Shown: in pieces, positions 1 through 7,533 of the stretch
How the letters are laid out: each line of letters opens with the position of its first letter
Position numbering within the stretch: position 1 is the stretch's first letter
Assembly: GCA_041918155.1 (NCBI GenBank)
Contig: JAYRWH010000083.1
Span: forward strand, 1 to 16,237
Length of the DNA stretch: 16,237 bases
Direction: 5' to 3'
Source of the DNA: UBA668 sp041918155
GTDB lineage: Bacteria; Actinomycetota; Acidimicrobiia; Acidimicrobiales; Ilumatobacteraceae
Notes under the pieces: model-generated
Seen by the model: the letters and a program-made list of their open reading frames with translations, nothing else
What the model was told of the DNA's origin: nothing
The model's database searches: none
Translations under genes and position numbers: made by a program

Positions 1-1370
1 CAGTGTGGGATGCAGCCCGCGCCGCGGCCAAAGGCGGCGACCCGTTCTCCTACGCCGCGGCCGCCGCGGCCGCGCTCGCCGTGCCCGCGGCCGACCTGTG
101 CGCCAACCTCAACACCCAGGTGCACGGTGGCATCGGCTTCACGTGGGAGCACGACGCCCACCTGTACCTGCGTCGTGCGACCGCGCTCGCGGCGATCGTC
201 GACCCCGACGCCGCCGCTGCCGCGGTGACGGACCTCACCCGCCGCGGCGTGAAGCGCGAGAAGAGCGTCGACCTGCCGCCCGAGGCGGAACCGATTCGTG
301 CCGAGGTCCGCGCGTTCGCGGAATCGGTCAAGGGGCTCGACGCCGCGGCGCAACGGGCCAGGCTCATCGAGACCGGCTATGTCATGCCGCACTGGCCCAA
401 GCCATGGGGCCGCGCTGCGGGAGCGATCGAGCAGCTCGTCATCGAGCAGGAGTTCACCGCCGCGGGCGTGCAACGTCCGGCGTACGGCATCACCGGCTGG
501 GTGATCCTCACCCTCGTGCAGCACGCCACCGACGACCAGGTGCAGCGGTGGGTGCCCCCGGCACTGCGCCAAGACCTCATCTGGTGCCAGCTGTTCAGCG
601 AGCCCGATGCCGGCTCCGATGCAGCGGGCATCAAGACGCGCGCCAACCGCGTCGACGGTGGCTGGCTGGTGAACGGCCAGAAGGTGTGGACCTCCGGCGC
701 CCACCTCGCCAAGTACGGCTTCATCACCGTGCGCACCAACCCCGATGTGCCCAAGCACCAGGGCATCACGATGATGGTGGTCGACATGAAGGGCGAGGGC
801 GTCACCGTGCGCCCGTTGCGCCAGGCCAGCGGCGGCTCAGAGTTCAACGAGGTGTTCTTCGACGACGTGTTCGTGCCCGACGACGACGTGGTCGGCCCGG
901 TGGACGGCGGCTGGACCGTGGCCCGTGCCACGCTCGGCAACGAGAGCGTCAGCATCGGTGGCGGCTCGGGTGGCATGGCCACTCCCCCGTCGGCACTCGT
1001 GCAGATGCTCGACGCCGCGCCCGATCGCCTCGCCGGCGGTGCGGCCCGCGTCGGCCGCTATGTCGCCCAGCACCACGCCATGGCGATGCTCAACCTGCGC
1101 AGCGCGCACCGCGCCGTCGCCGGTGGCGGGCCCGGGCCGGAAGGCTCGGTCACCAAGCTCGTGCTCTCCGAGTTGGGTCACGACGCGGCGGCGATGGCGA
1201 CCGCGCTCGTCGGCCCTGACGCGGCGTTCCTCGACGGGCCGGGCGCGCTGCCAGGCCTGCTCGCACTGAGCCATCGCGGCCTCTCCATCGCCGGCGGTAC
1301 CTCGGAGATCAAGCGCAACCAGATCGGCGAGCGCCTGCTCGGCCTGCCGCGTGACCCTCTGATCGTCTGA
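1..1370 (+). CDS. Fused two-domain acyl-CoA dehydrogenase, 5'-truncated by window edge
   Basis: An FAD-dependent acyl-CoA dehydrogenase, which introduces a 2,3-double bond into acyl-CoA thioesters. The frame is open to the left edge, so the true start is outside; residues are numbered from the GTG at position 3. Residues 1-60 are the C-terminal end of a first dehydrogenase domain (QVHGGIGFTWEHD at 39-51). After a linker a second, nearly complete domain follows (about 92-455), with the FAD/substrate motif LFSEPDAGSD near 195-205, KVWTSGA near 225, and the C-terminal GGTSEIKRN and GERLLGLPRDP. Tandem fused dehydrogenases of about 700-730 residues are known in actinobacteria (FadE6, FadE22 and FadE34 of Mycobacterium tuberculosis). 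Oddity: the Glu expected just before GTS (YEGTSQIQ in medium-chain enzymes) is Gly here. Substrate cannot be told; a long-chain, sterol-derived or branched acyl-CoA is possible. The gene ends in an 18-bp tandem duplication that carries its stop codon. Confidence 0.93.
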   Translation, partial: VWDAARAAAKGGDPFSYAAAAAAALAVPAADLCANLNTQVHGGIGFTWEHDAHLYLRRATALAAIVDPDAAAAAVTDLTRRGVKREKSVDLPPEAEPIRAEVRAFAESVKGLDAAAQRARLIETGYVMPHWPKPWGRAAGAIEQLVIEQEFTAAGVQRPAYGITGWVILTLVQHATDDQVQRWVPPALRQDLIWCQLFSEPDAGSDAAGIKTRANRVDGGWLVNGQKVWTSGAHLAKYGFITVRTNPDVPKHQGITMMVVDMKGEGVTVRPLRQASGGSEFNEVFFDDVFVPDDDVVGPVDGGWTVARATLGNESVSIGGGSGGMATPPSALVQMLDAAPDRLAGGAARVGRYVAQHHAMAMLNLRSAHRAVAGGGPGPEGSVTKLVLSELGHDAAAMATALVGPDAAFLDGPGALPGLLALSHRGLSIAGGTSEIKRNQIGERLLGLPRDPLIV

Positions 1371-1396
1371 TCCCGTTGGATCGTCTGATCCCGTTG
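1361..1396. repeat. 18-bp perfect tandem duplication over a stop codon
   Basis: The 18-mer GATCGTCTGATCCCGTTG occurs at 1361-1378 and again, without a gap, at 1379-1396. The first copy carries the dehydrogenase stop codon (TGA at 1368-1370). Because the period is a multiple of three, a second in-frame TGA lies at 1386-1388. Eleven bases of the unit (GATCCCGTTGG) recur at 1458-1468. Replication slippage is the simplest explanation. Confidence 0.9.
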
Positions 1397-1577
1397 GAGT
1401 TCGATGACCGGGTCCGGGGCGTCGGAGCGACTGAACTGGAGCGGCAAGCCGGAGCCAGATCCCGTTGGTCGGGCGTGCTTTTCGCTGCACTCCGAACCCG
1501 GTCAAGGCCGAACGTACGCCCATAAGGCCTGGTTGTCCAATCGCCCGGTTGATCTCGCGCGTGGGCACACTGACGGA

Positions 1578-4082
1578 GTGTCCGCGTTGACGAACCTGTT
1601 GCCGCCCGTCGGCTCGGACCCCGAGGCGGTGCTCGACGCGTTCGCTGCGTGGGCCGCCGAGGGTGGACGGCCGCTCTACTCGCACCAAGAGGAAGCGGCG
1701 CTCGCACTCGCGGCCGGCGACCATGTCGTCCTCGCGACGCCCACCGGTTCGGGCAAGAGCCTCGTCGCCATCGCCGGCATCTGCCTCGCCGTCAACGCCG
1801 GCAAGCGTGCCGTGTGGACCGCACCGATCAAGGCACTCGTCGCCGAGAAGTTCTTCGACCTCGTCGATCTGCTCGGCCCACAACAGGTGGGGCTCGCCAC
1901 CGGTGATGCCTCGATCAATGCGGACGCGCCCGTACTCGTCTGCACCGCCGAAGTACTCGCCAACCACGCACTTGCGGTGGGGGCGCAAAGCGACTTCGGC
2001 TTCGCCTGCCTCGACGAGTTCCACTACTACGCGGATGCCGACCGCGGGTGGGCGTGGCAAGTGCCGCTGCTGGAGCTCACCGACTGCCAGATGCTGCTCG
2101 CCTCGGCCACGCTCGGTGACATGACGGCGATCACCACTGATCTGGAGCGCCGCAGCGGCCGCCCGGTCAGTGAAGTCACGTCGGTAGACCGCCCCACACC
2201 GCTGTACCACCAGTGGCGGCTGACTTCGGTGGCCGACAGTGTGCTCGAGGCGGTGAAGGACGGGCTCAGCCCGGTGTACGTGGTGCACACCACGCAGGCC
2301 GCCGCCATCGAGCGCGCGCAGGCGTTGGTGAGTCTCACCGTCACCACCCGCGCCCAGCGCGAAGCGATCGTCGAGGCACTTTCCGGCCAGCGCATGGCCC
2401 GCGGCTTCGGCGACACCCTCGTGCGCCTGTTGCGCAACGGGGTGGGCGTGCATCATGCCGGCCTGCTGCCCCGCTATCGGCGCCTCGTCGAACGCCTCGC
2501 CGGCGAGGGCTTGCTGCCCGTGATCTGCGGCACCGACACGCTCGGGGTGGGCGTGAACATCCCGATTCGTACGGTGCTGATGACCGCACTGACGAAGTTC
2601 GACGGCAACAAGGTGCGCGTGTTCAGCGCCCGCGAGTTCCACCAGCTCGCCGGCCGCGCCGGGCGGCCGGGGTTCGACCCCGACGGCCATGTGTGGGCGC
2701 AGGCGCCGGACCATGTGATCGAGAACACGAAGGCGCTCAGCCGTGCCGGCGATGATCCCAAGGCGCGCCGCAAGGCCACCAAGGCGAAGGCGCCGGACGG
2801 ATTCGTGCACTACGACGAGGCCACGATGAACCGTCTCATCGCCGCCCGGCCCGAGCCCCTCACCTCACGCTTCAAGGTGACGGCCGATCTGGTTGCAGCG
2901 GTGCTCTCGCGCCCCGACGGGCCGAACGCGCTGAAGCACCTGCTGCGCACGAACCACGACAACGAGCAGCGCAAGCGCGCCCACAAGAAGCGAGCCATCG
3001 CCGTCTACCGCAGCCTGGAGCACGCGGGGGTGGCCGAGCGCCTGCGCGACGAGCACGGGCGTTGCATGGGCGTGCGCGTCGGCTCGTTGGTGGAGGGCAC
3101 CGACGAGCGCCTGATGCTGCGCTTCAGCGCACCGCTCATGCCGTTCGCGATCGAAGTGCTCTCCACGCTCGACCGCGACGACCCGGCGTACGTGCTCGAT
3201 GTCGTGAGTGTCCTGGAGAGCGTGCTCGACGACCCGCGCCAGGTGCTGTACGCCCAGCAGAACGCCGCCAAGGCCACGCTCGTCGCCCAGATGAAGGCCG
3301 AGGGCGTGCAGTACGAGGAGCGCATGACGCGGCTGGAGGGCATCACCTGGCCCAAGCCACTCGACGAGCTCATCGAGGCGTGCTTCCACGAGTACAAGGG
3401 CCACCACCCGTGGGTGGCCGAGTACCCCTCCCCCAAGTCGATCCTGCGCGAGATGCTGGAGGGCGGCGACACGTTCGCCACGTTCGTGCGCCGTTACCGG
3501 CTGGAGCGCAGCGAGGGCCTCGTGTTGCGCTACCTCACCGATGCCTGGCGCACGCTCGATCGCTCGTTGCCCGACGACGTCTACACCGGCGACCTCGAAG
3601 ATGTCGTGGAGTGGCTCGGCTCCCTGATCCGCGCCACCGACGCGACGCTGCTCGACGAGTGGAACAAGCTCGCCGGCCAGCCCGTGCACGACCACCTCGC
3701 GCTCGACGCGCCGATGGCAACGCGGGAGTGGCCACCGGCCGCGTGGCGCACGGCAATGCGCACCGCGGCGTTCGGCTGGGTGGAGATGCTCGCCCACCGT
3801 GCCCACGGCGCGCTCGCCGAGCGCTGCGGGTGGGAGGCCGGTCGCCTGGCCGAGGCGATGGCGCCCTACTGGGCCGAGTACGGATCCATGGAGATCGACG
3901 CTGCGGCTCGTTCGTCCGTGCACTTCACGCTCACCGAGCACCCCGACCGCTGGGTGGTGACCCAACAGCTCTCCGACCCCGCAGGCGACGGCGAGTGGCG
4001 CTTCACCGCCGTCGTCGACCTCGCGATCGCCGAGACCGACGGCGCCCCCACACTGCAGATGGAGTCGCTGGGGCCGCTGTAG
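1578..4082 (+). CDS. Ski2-like DExH RNA helicase with DUF3516-type C-terminus
   Basis: An ATP-dependent superfamily 2 helicase of 834 residues, probably acting on RNA. Numbered from GTG 1578, it has a Q-motif-like SHQEEA, Walker A ATPTGSGKS (about 53-61), motif Ia TAPIKALV, motif II DEFH (146-149), motif III SAT (176-178), GVHHAGLLPRYR (about 291-302), motif V GVGVNIP and motif VI QLAGRAGRPG (356-365). DEFH and HHAGLLP are typical of the Ski2/Mtr4 group. The roughly 430-residue remainder matches my recollection of the actinobacterial DUF3516 domain, and the length fits that family. An ATG at 1404 behind GGAG would add 58 residues. I prefer 1578 because the extension has poor G/C bias at third positions, unlike the rest, and no recognisable domain. 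The aminotransferase follows after 9 bp, so the two are probably co-transcribed at least in part. Cellular role unknown. Confidence 0.9.
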   Translation: MSALTNLLPPVGSDPEAVLDAFAAWAAEGGRPLYSHQEEAALALAAGDHVVLATPTGSGKSLVAIAGICLAVNAGKRAVWTAPIKALVAEKFFDLVDLLGPQQVGLATGDASINADAPVLVCTAEVLANHALAVGAQSDFGFACLDEFHYYADADRGWAWQVPLLELTDCQMLLASATLGDMTAITTDLERRSGRPVSEVTSVDRPTPLYHQWRLTSVADSVLEAVKDGLSPVYVVHTTQAAAIERAQALVSLTVTTRAQREAIVEALSGQRMARGFGDTLVRLLRNGVGVHHAGLLPRYRRLVERLAGEGLLPVICGTDTLGVGVNIPIRTVLMTALTKFDGNKVRVFSAREFHQLAGRAGRPGFDPDGHVWAQAPDHVIENTKALSRAGDDPKARRKATKAKAPDGFVHYDEATMNRLIAARPEPLTSRFKVTADLVAAVLSRPDGPNALKHLLRTNHDNEQRKRAHKKRAIAVYRSLEHAGVAERLRDEHGRCMGVRVGSLVEGTDERLMLRFSAPLMPFAIEVLSTLDRDDPAYVLDVVSVLESVLDDPRQVLYAQQNAAKATLVAQMKAEGVQYEERMTRLEGITWPKPLDELIEACFHEYKGHHPWVAEYPSPKSILREMLEGGDTFATFVRRYRLERSEGLVLRYLTDAWRTLDRSLPDDVYTGDLEDVVEWLGSLIRATDATLLDEWNKLAGQPVHDHLALDAPMATREWPPAAWRTAMRTAAFGWVEMLAHRAHGALAERCGWEAGRLAEAMAPYWAEYGSMEIDAAARSSVHFTLTEHPDRWVVTQQLSDPAGDGEWRFTAVVDLAIAETDGAPTLQMESLGPL

Positions 4083-4085
4083 CGT
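4080..4085 (+). promoter_or_regulatory. Candidate -10 hexamer for a leaderless aminotransferase transcript
   Basis: TAGCGT fits the actinobacterial -10 consensus TANNNT and ends 6 nt before the GTG start at 4092, so transcription could begin on the start codon itself. Its first three bases are the helicase TAG stop codon (4080-4082). I see no -35 element. No Shine-Dalgarno-like sequence precedes the GTG, which agrees with leaderless initiation. Confidence 0.45.
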
Positions 4086-4091
4086 GCGTTC

Positions 4092-5792
4092 GTGCCCGAG
4101 CCCGTCGAGTCGCCGCTGTTGCGTCGCATCCGCGAGTCGGTGATCGGTGACGACCAGGTGATCGACGGCCCGTACGGTCCGCGCCGGATCACGTACGCCG
4201 ACTACACCGCCTCCGGGCGCTCGCTGACCTTCATCGAGGACTTCATCCGCGACGAGGTGCTACCCCGCTACGCGAACACGCACACCGAGTCGTCGGGTAC
4301 CGGCCTGCAGACGACCCGCCTGCGCGAAGACGCCCGCCGCATCATCCACGACGCGGTGCACGGCGACGAGGGCACGCTCGTGATCTTCTGCGGGTCGGGC
4401 GCGACCGGGGCGATCGACAAGCTGATCGGGGTCATGAACCTGCGCATCCCCGCCGACCTCGACGACCGCTACGGCCTGTCGCAGCACATCCCTGCGGCCG
4501 AGCGGCCGGTCGTGTTCGTCGGGCCGTACGAGCACCACTCCAACGAGGTGCCGTGGCGGGAGACGATCGCCGACGTCGTGGTGATCCACGAGGACGCCGA
4601 CGGCCACATCGACCAGGCCCACCTTGCTGCCGAATTGGCCAAGCATGCCGATCGACCGTTGAAGATCGGCTCGTTCTCCGCCGCCTCCAACGTGACGGGC
4701 ATCCTCACCGACACGTGCGGCATCGCCGATCTGTTGCATCGCCACGGCGCGCTGAGCTTCTGGGACTTCGCCGCGGCCGCGCCCTACGTCGACATCGACA
4801 TGAACCCGGTGTGCACCGAGCACCCGCAGGCGCACAAGGACGCGGTGTTCCTCAGCCCGCACAAGTTCGTCGGCGGTCCGGGCACGCCGGGGGTACTCGC
4901 GGTGCGCCGCGAGTTGCTGCACAATCGCGTGCCCGACGTCGTGGGCGGCGGCACGGTGGCCTACGTCAACCCCTCCGAGCACGTGTATCTCGACGACCCC
5001 GTGCACCGCGAGGAAGGCGGCACGCCGGCGATCATCGAATCGATCCGCGCCGGCCTCGTGTTCCAGCTGAAGGCCGCTGTCGGAGTGGACACGATCCGCG
5101 ACCGCGAGGAGGTCTACTGGTACCGCGCGATCGAGGCGTGGTCGGCCAACCCAGCGATACAGGTGCTCGGGAGCACGACCGCCGAGCGGCTGTCGATCGT
5201 GTCGTTCGTCGTACGCCGGCCGGGCGGCCGCTACTTGCACCACAACTTCGTCGTCGCCCTGCTGAGCGACCTGTTCGGAATCCAGTCGCGCGGCGGGTGC
5301 TCCTGCGCCGGACCGTACGGGCACCGCCTGCTCGGTATCGACCTCGAGCGCTCGCACGAGTTCGAGCACGAGATCACCCGCGGCTGCGAGGGCATCAAGC
5401 CCGGGTGGACCCGGGTGAGCTTCAACTACTTCATCTCCGAGGCGGTGTTCCGGTACCTCGTTGCTGCCGTCGACCTCGTCGCCACCCATGGTTGGAAGCT
5501 GTTGCCCGAATACCGCTTCGACCCGCACAGCGGCCTATGGCGCCACCGCCGCGGCCCGGTGGAGCCGCCCCTGCGCCTGTCGATGGTGAGCTACGACCCC
5601 TCCACCGGCGAGATGCAGCGCCCACCCGTCGACCAGGTGCGTGCACCCGAGTCCGCGCTGGCGGGTTACCTCGCCGAGGCTGCCGCCGCGTTCGCGGCCG
5701 CTCCCTCGTGGGCCGGAGAGGGCGACGCCGCCCTCTCCCCCGAGTTCGAGCACCTGCGCTGGTTCGAACTGCCGACCGCGTCGATGGGGTGA
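4092..5792 (+). CDS. Class V aminotransferase-fold PLP enzyme, cysteine desulfurase-like
   Basis: A PLP-dependent fold-type I enzyme of 566 residues related to cysteine desulfurases (NifS/SufS) and selenocysteine lyases. Visible features are SGATGA (about 102-107), the class V signature EHHSNEVPW, SAASNVTG, the PLP-pyridine Asp in WDFAAAAPY (D225), the Schiff-base Lys in SPHKF (K258), and the C-terminal RGGCSCAGPYG with C403 and C405, where a desulfurase would carry its persulfide-forming cysteine. The protein is about 150 residues longer than a plain desulfurase; the C-terminal part (beyond about 470) has no motif I recognise. The start is GTG 4092, 9 bp after the helicase stop, with no ribosome-binding site. 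Desulfurase activity is inferred from the His, Lys and Cys pattern; a different C-S lyase or a sulfurase for a cofactor or RNA is possible. The downstream neighbour is convergent and only 3 bp away. Confidence 0.88.
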   Translation: MPEPVESPLLRRIRESVIGDDQVIDGPYGPRRITYADYTASGRSLTFIEDFIRDEVLPRYANTHTESSGTGLQTTRLREDARRIIHDAVHGDEGTLVIFCGSGATGAIDKLIGVMNLRIPADLDDRYGLSQHIPAAERPVVFVGPYEHHSNEVPWRETIADVVVIHEDADGHIDQAHLAAELAKHADRPLKIGSFSAASNVTGILTDTCGIADLLHRHGALSFWDFAAAAPYVDIDMNPVCTEHPQAHKDAVFLSPHKFVGGPGTPGVLAVRRELLHNRVPDVVGGGTVAYVNPSEHVYLDDPVHREEGGTPAIIESIRAGLVFQLKAAVGVDTIRDREEVYWYRAIEAWSANPAIQVLGSTTAERLSIVSFVVRRPGGRYLHHNFVVALLSDLFGIQSRGGCSCAGPYGHRLLGIDLERSHEFEHEITRGCEGIKPGWTRVSFNYFISEAVFRYLVAAVDLVATHGWKLLPEYRFDPHSGLWRHRRGPVEPPLRLSMVSYDPSTGEMQRPPVDQVRAPESALAGYLAEAAAAFAAAPSWAGEGDAALSPEFEHLRWFELPTASMG

Positions 5793-5795
5793 GTC

Positions 5796-6119
5796 CTACG
5801 CACTCCAGGACTGCGCCACGACGAGCGTTAGGAGCGCCGTTGCCACCATCGCCACGACGTACAACACCATGCGCCCGCGCCGCGGCCACCGGCTGAGCAG
5901 CGCGCCAGCGCCCACCAATGCGCCGATCCCGAGACCCCCGACGGTGGCCAGCGACACCACACGACACGGAGCACAGTCGCTCGATGAGCACGACCACGCA
6001 TTGGTACACGAGGTGTTGACGCCGAACGACACCATGCCGATGAACACCACCAGCACGAACGACAGCACCGCGACGAGGGGAATCACTCGCCGATCCTGCA
6101 CTCTGGGCACGGGAGGCAT
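5796..6119 (-). CDS. Small three-helix membrane protein with a four-cysteine loop
   Basis: A hypothetical protein of 107 residues; I do not recognise the family. It has a basic N-terminus (R6, R10, R11), hydrophobic segments at about 12-34, 54-76 and 84-103, and a loop between the first two with four cysteines (C38, C44, C49, C52). By the positive-inside rule this loop would face outward, where the cysteines could form disulfides or bind a metal. The ATG at 6119 is preceded on this strand by GGAGGGGG (6133-6126), a good ribosome-binding site. It lies downstream of thioredoxin on the same strand, 216 bp away, and converges on the aminotransferase gene with 3 bp between stops. The hydrophobic pattern and binding site argue that it is real although no family name can be given. 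Confidence 0.7.
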   Translation of the reverse strand: MPPVPRVQDRRVIPLVAVLSFVLVVFIGMVSFGVNTSCTNAWSCSSSDCAPCRVVSLATVGGLGIGALVGAGALLSRWPRRGRMVLYVVAMVATALLTLVVAQSWSA

Positions 6120-6156
6120 CGTATGCCCCCTCCGGCACCGCCGCTGCTCGGTATGG

Positions 6157-6312
6157 TTGCGTCGCGGCCGCCTTGGCCGATGTCGTCACAGCTGGACAGG
6201 GCGATTCTGGCGCAACCAACCGCGGACGTGCACCCTCTTCGTCACGATCTGGGGAGGCTTCGCGATGCTGTGGGGGGTGCTGATCCTGACCGCATGGGTC
6301 GCCCACAGATGA
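6157..6312 (+). CDS. Possible 51-residue single-helix membrane peptide (doubtful)
   Basis: A short frame that could start at TTG 6157 and encodes an arginine-rich N-terminus (LRRGRLGRCR) followed by a hydrophobic segment (TLFVTIWGGFAMLWGVLILTAW), then the stop at 6310-6312. Basic residues before one helix is a plausible membrane topology, and third positions of the second half are G/C-rich as in neighbouring genes. Against it: there is no clear ribosome-binding site, the start is a weak TTG, and the same frame is open far upstream opposite another gene. An internal ATG at 6265 would leave only the helix. It occupies most of the 216-base gap between the membrane protein and thioredoxin, which otherwise holds nothing I can name. 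Confidence 0.28.
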   Translation: MRRGRLGRCRHSWTGRFWRNQPRTCTLFVTIWGGFAMLWGVLILTAWVAHR

Positions 6313-6335
6313 CTCGTGGCGACCTGCCTCGGCGC

Positions 6336-6680
6336 TCAGCCCTTGGCGGGGGCGAAGCGGGTGAGGCCGAGTTCACTCTCGATGGCGTGACGGGGGCGGG
6401 CGCCGACTGCTTGCTTGGTCAACACGCCGGCCTCGAACAGCCCGATGGTGGGGATGCCACGGATGCCGTACTTGGCGGCTACGTCCTGGTTGGCGTCGAC
6501 ATCGACCTTCACGACCTTGATGGCCGCGCCGTACTGCTCGGCGAGGGCCTGCACCTCGGGGGCCACCATCTTGCACGGGCCGCACCATTCGGCCCAGAAG
6601 TCGACGACGACGGGCACCGTCGAGTCGAGCACCTCACTCTGGAAGCTGGCCTGGTCGTCGGCTGCGATCACGTGTGCCAT
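6336..6680 (-). CDS. trxA: Thioredoxin
   Basis: A cytoplasmic protein-disulfide reductase of 114 residues, the usual length for thioredoxin. The active site FWAEWCGPCKM has C33 and C36, the buried Asp is D27, and the cis-proline is P77 in GIPTIGLF. The ATG at 6680 gives the standard N-terminus, and an AAGGGA lies about 10 nt upstream. The open frame continues upstream opposite the MtfA gene but has no family similarity there, so the longer start is rejected. It is divergent from the peptidase gene, sharing a 100-bp intergenic region with a palindrome (6721-6736). Reduction would depend on a thioredoxin reductase, which is not in this window. Confidence 0.95.
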   Translation of the reverse strand: MAHVIAADDQASFQSEVLDSTVPVVVDFWAEWCGPCKMVAPEVQALAEQYGAAIKVVKVDVDANQDVAAKYGIRGIPTIGLFEAGVLTKQAVGARPRHAIESELGLTRFAPAKG

Positions 6681-6720
6681 TTGTAAGTAGTCCCTTCGTA
6701 GGCGGCACGAGCGACAACCG

Positions 6721-6739
6721 ATACCCAACTGGGTATATT
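6721..6739. promoter_or_regulatory. Perfect palindrome and -10-like box between trxA and mtfA
   Basis: ATACCCA-AC-TGGGTAT (6721-6736) is a perfect 7-bp inverted repeat with a 2-bp spacer, in the middle of the divergent intergenic region. TATATT (6734-6739) overlaps its right arm and would serve as a -10 box toward mtfA, starting transcription about 35 bp before its ATG. The ATACCC/GGGTAT arms resemble operators of CsoR/RcnR-family copper- or persulfide-sensing repressors. That likeness is from memory, and no such regulator gene is in the window. Confidence 0.5.
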
Positions 6740-6780
6740 CCCGCGCCCGCTCCCCCGCCGGGCGCTGCCATGCTGGGCCG

Positions 6781-7533
6781 ATGGGTTGGCTGCGCAAGGA
6801 ACGAACCGAGGTGTCCGCGGAAGCGATCGCGGCCGTCGTGCGCCGCAACGTGGGCCTCTCCCGCCGCCTGCCGCCCGACATGCACGAGCGCCTGCTCGAC
6901 CTCACCGCGGCCATGCTGCGGGAGAAGTCGTGGGAGGGCGTCAGCCTCGACCTCACCGACGACATGCGCATCACCGTCGCCGCCAACGCGGCCATCCCGA
7001 TCCTCGCCCACGACACGTACCCATACCGCCAGGTGAAGGCGATCCTGGTGCGCCCGTCCTCGGCGGTATCGCACGCGGTGCGCTCCGGCCCCGTCGCAGG
7101 CACCTTCGTCGACGACGCGGTGCACCTCGTCGGCGAGGCCACGCCCAACGCCGGGCCGGTAGTACTCGCGTGGGACACGGCCGTGTACGAGAGCCGCCAC
7201 CCCCACCACGGCGGCAACGTCATCATCCACGAGTTCGCGCACAAGATCGACATGGCCGACGGCTACGCCGACGGGGTGCCGCCGCTGCGCGGCCCGGCCC
7301 TCGATCGCTGGCGGGCCGTGCTCGCCGACGAGTATGAACGCACCGACAGCCGCGAGAGCGACGAAGTGCTGCGCGAGTACGCCTGGACCAGCCCGGCCGA
7401 GTTCTTTGCCGTGAGCAGCGAGGTGTTCTTCTGTCGGCCGGGCGAGTTGGCGGCCGCCAAGCCCGAGCTGTACGGCGCGCTCGGCGACCTCTACGACCTC
7501 GACCCGCTCACCTGGCGCACCGACGGGGCCTGA
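6781..7533 (+). CDS. mtfA: MtfA-type zinc-dependent peptidase (M90 family)
   Basis: A 250-residue homologue of Escherichia coli MtfA (YeeI), a soluble zinc aminopeptidase that interacts with the repressor Mlc in E. coli. The zinc-binding HEFAH is at 150-154 (followed by KID), and the downstream family motif PAEFFAVSSEVFF carries E207, which may be the third zinc ligand. The upstream VVLAWDTAV and HHGGNVIIHE are also family-like. Length matches the family (about 250-270). The ATG at 6781 is chosen because the family N-terminus fits; an ATG at 6770 is out of frame. There is no ribosome-binding site, and CATGCT ends 6 nt before the ATG, a weak hint of leaderless transcription. Its stop abuts the ric stop on the other strand with no base between. 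Actinobacteria lack Mlc as a rule, so the role here is likely different. Confidence 0.9.
   Translation: MGWLRKERTEVSAEAIAAVVRRNVGLSRRLPPDMHERLLDLTAAMLREKSWEGVSLDLTDDMRITVAANAAIPILAHDTYPYRQVKAILVRPSSAVSHAVRSGPVAGTFVDDAVHLVGEATPNAGPVVLAWDTAVYESRHPHHGGNVIIHEFAHKIDMADGYADGVPPLRGPALDRWRAVLADEYERTDSRESDEVLREYAWTSPAEFFAVSSEVFFCRPGELAAAKPELYGALGDLYDLDPLTWRTDGA

Noticed and set aside
1404..1577. Upstream ATG start for the helicase behind GGAG
   Set aside because: The 58-codon extension uses many A/T-ending codons unlike the rest of the gene and has no family similarity; GTG 1578 gives the expected N-terminus. It is not fully excluded.
837..2810. A 657-codon open frame on the - strand opposite the dehydrogenase and helicase
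   Set aside because: It has low-complexity composition and no motif, and it runs across two genes with clear catalytic motifs on the other strand.
6681..7253. N-terminally extended thioredoxin reading frame
   Set aside because: The extension lies opposite MtfA and has no domain; ATG 6680 gives a standard 114-residue thioredoxin.
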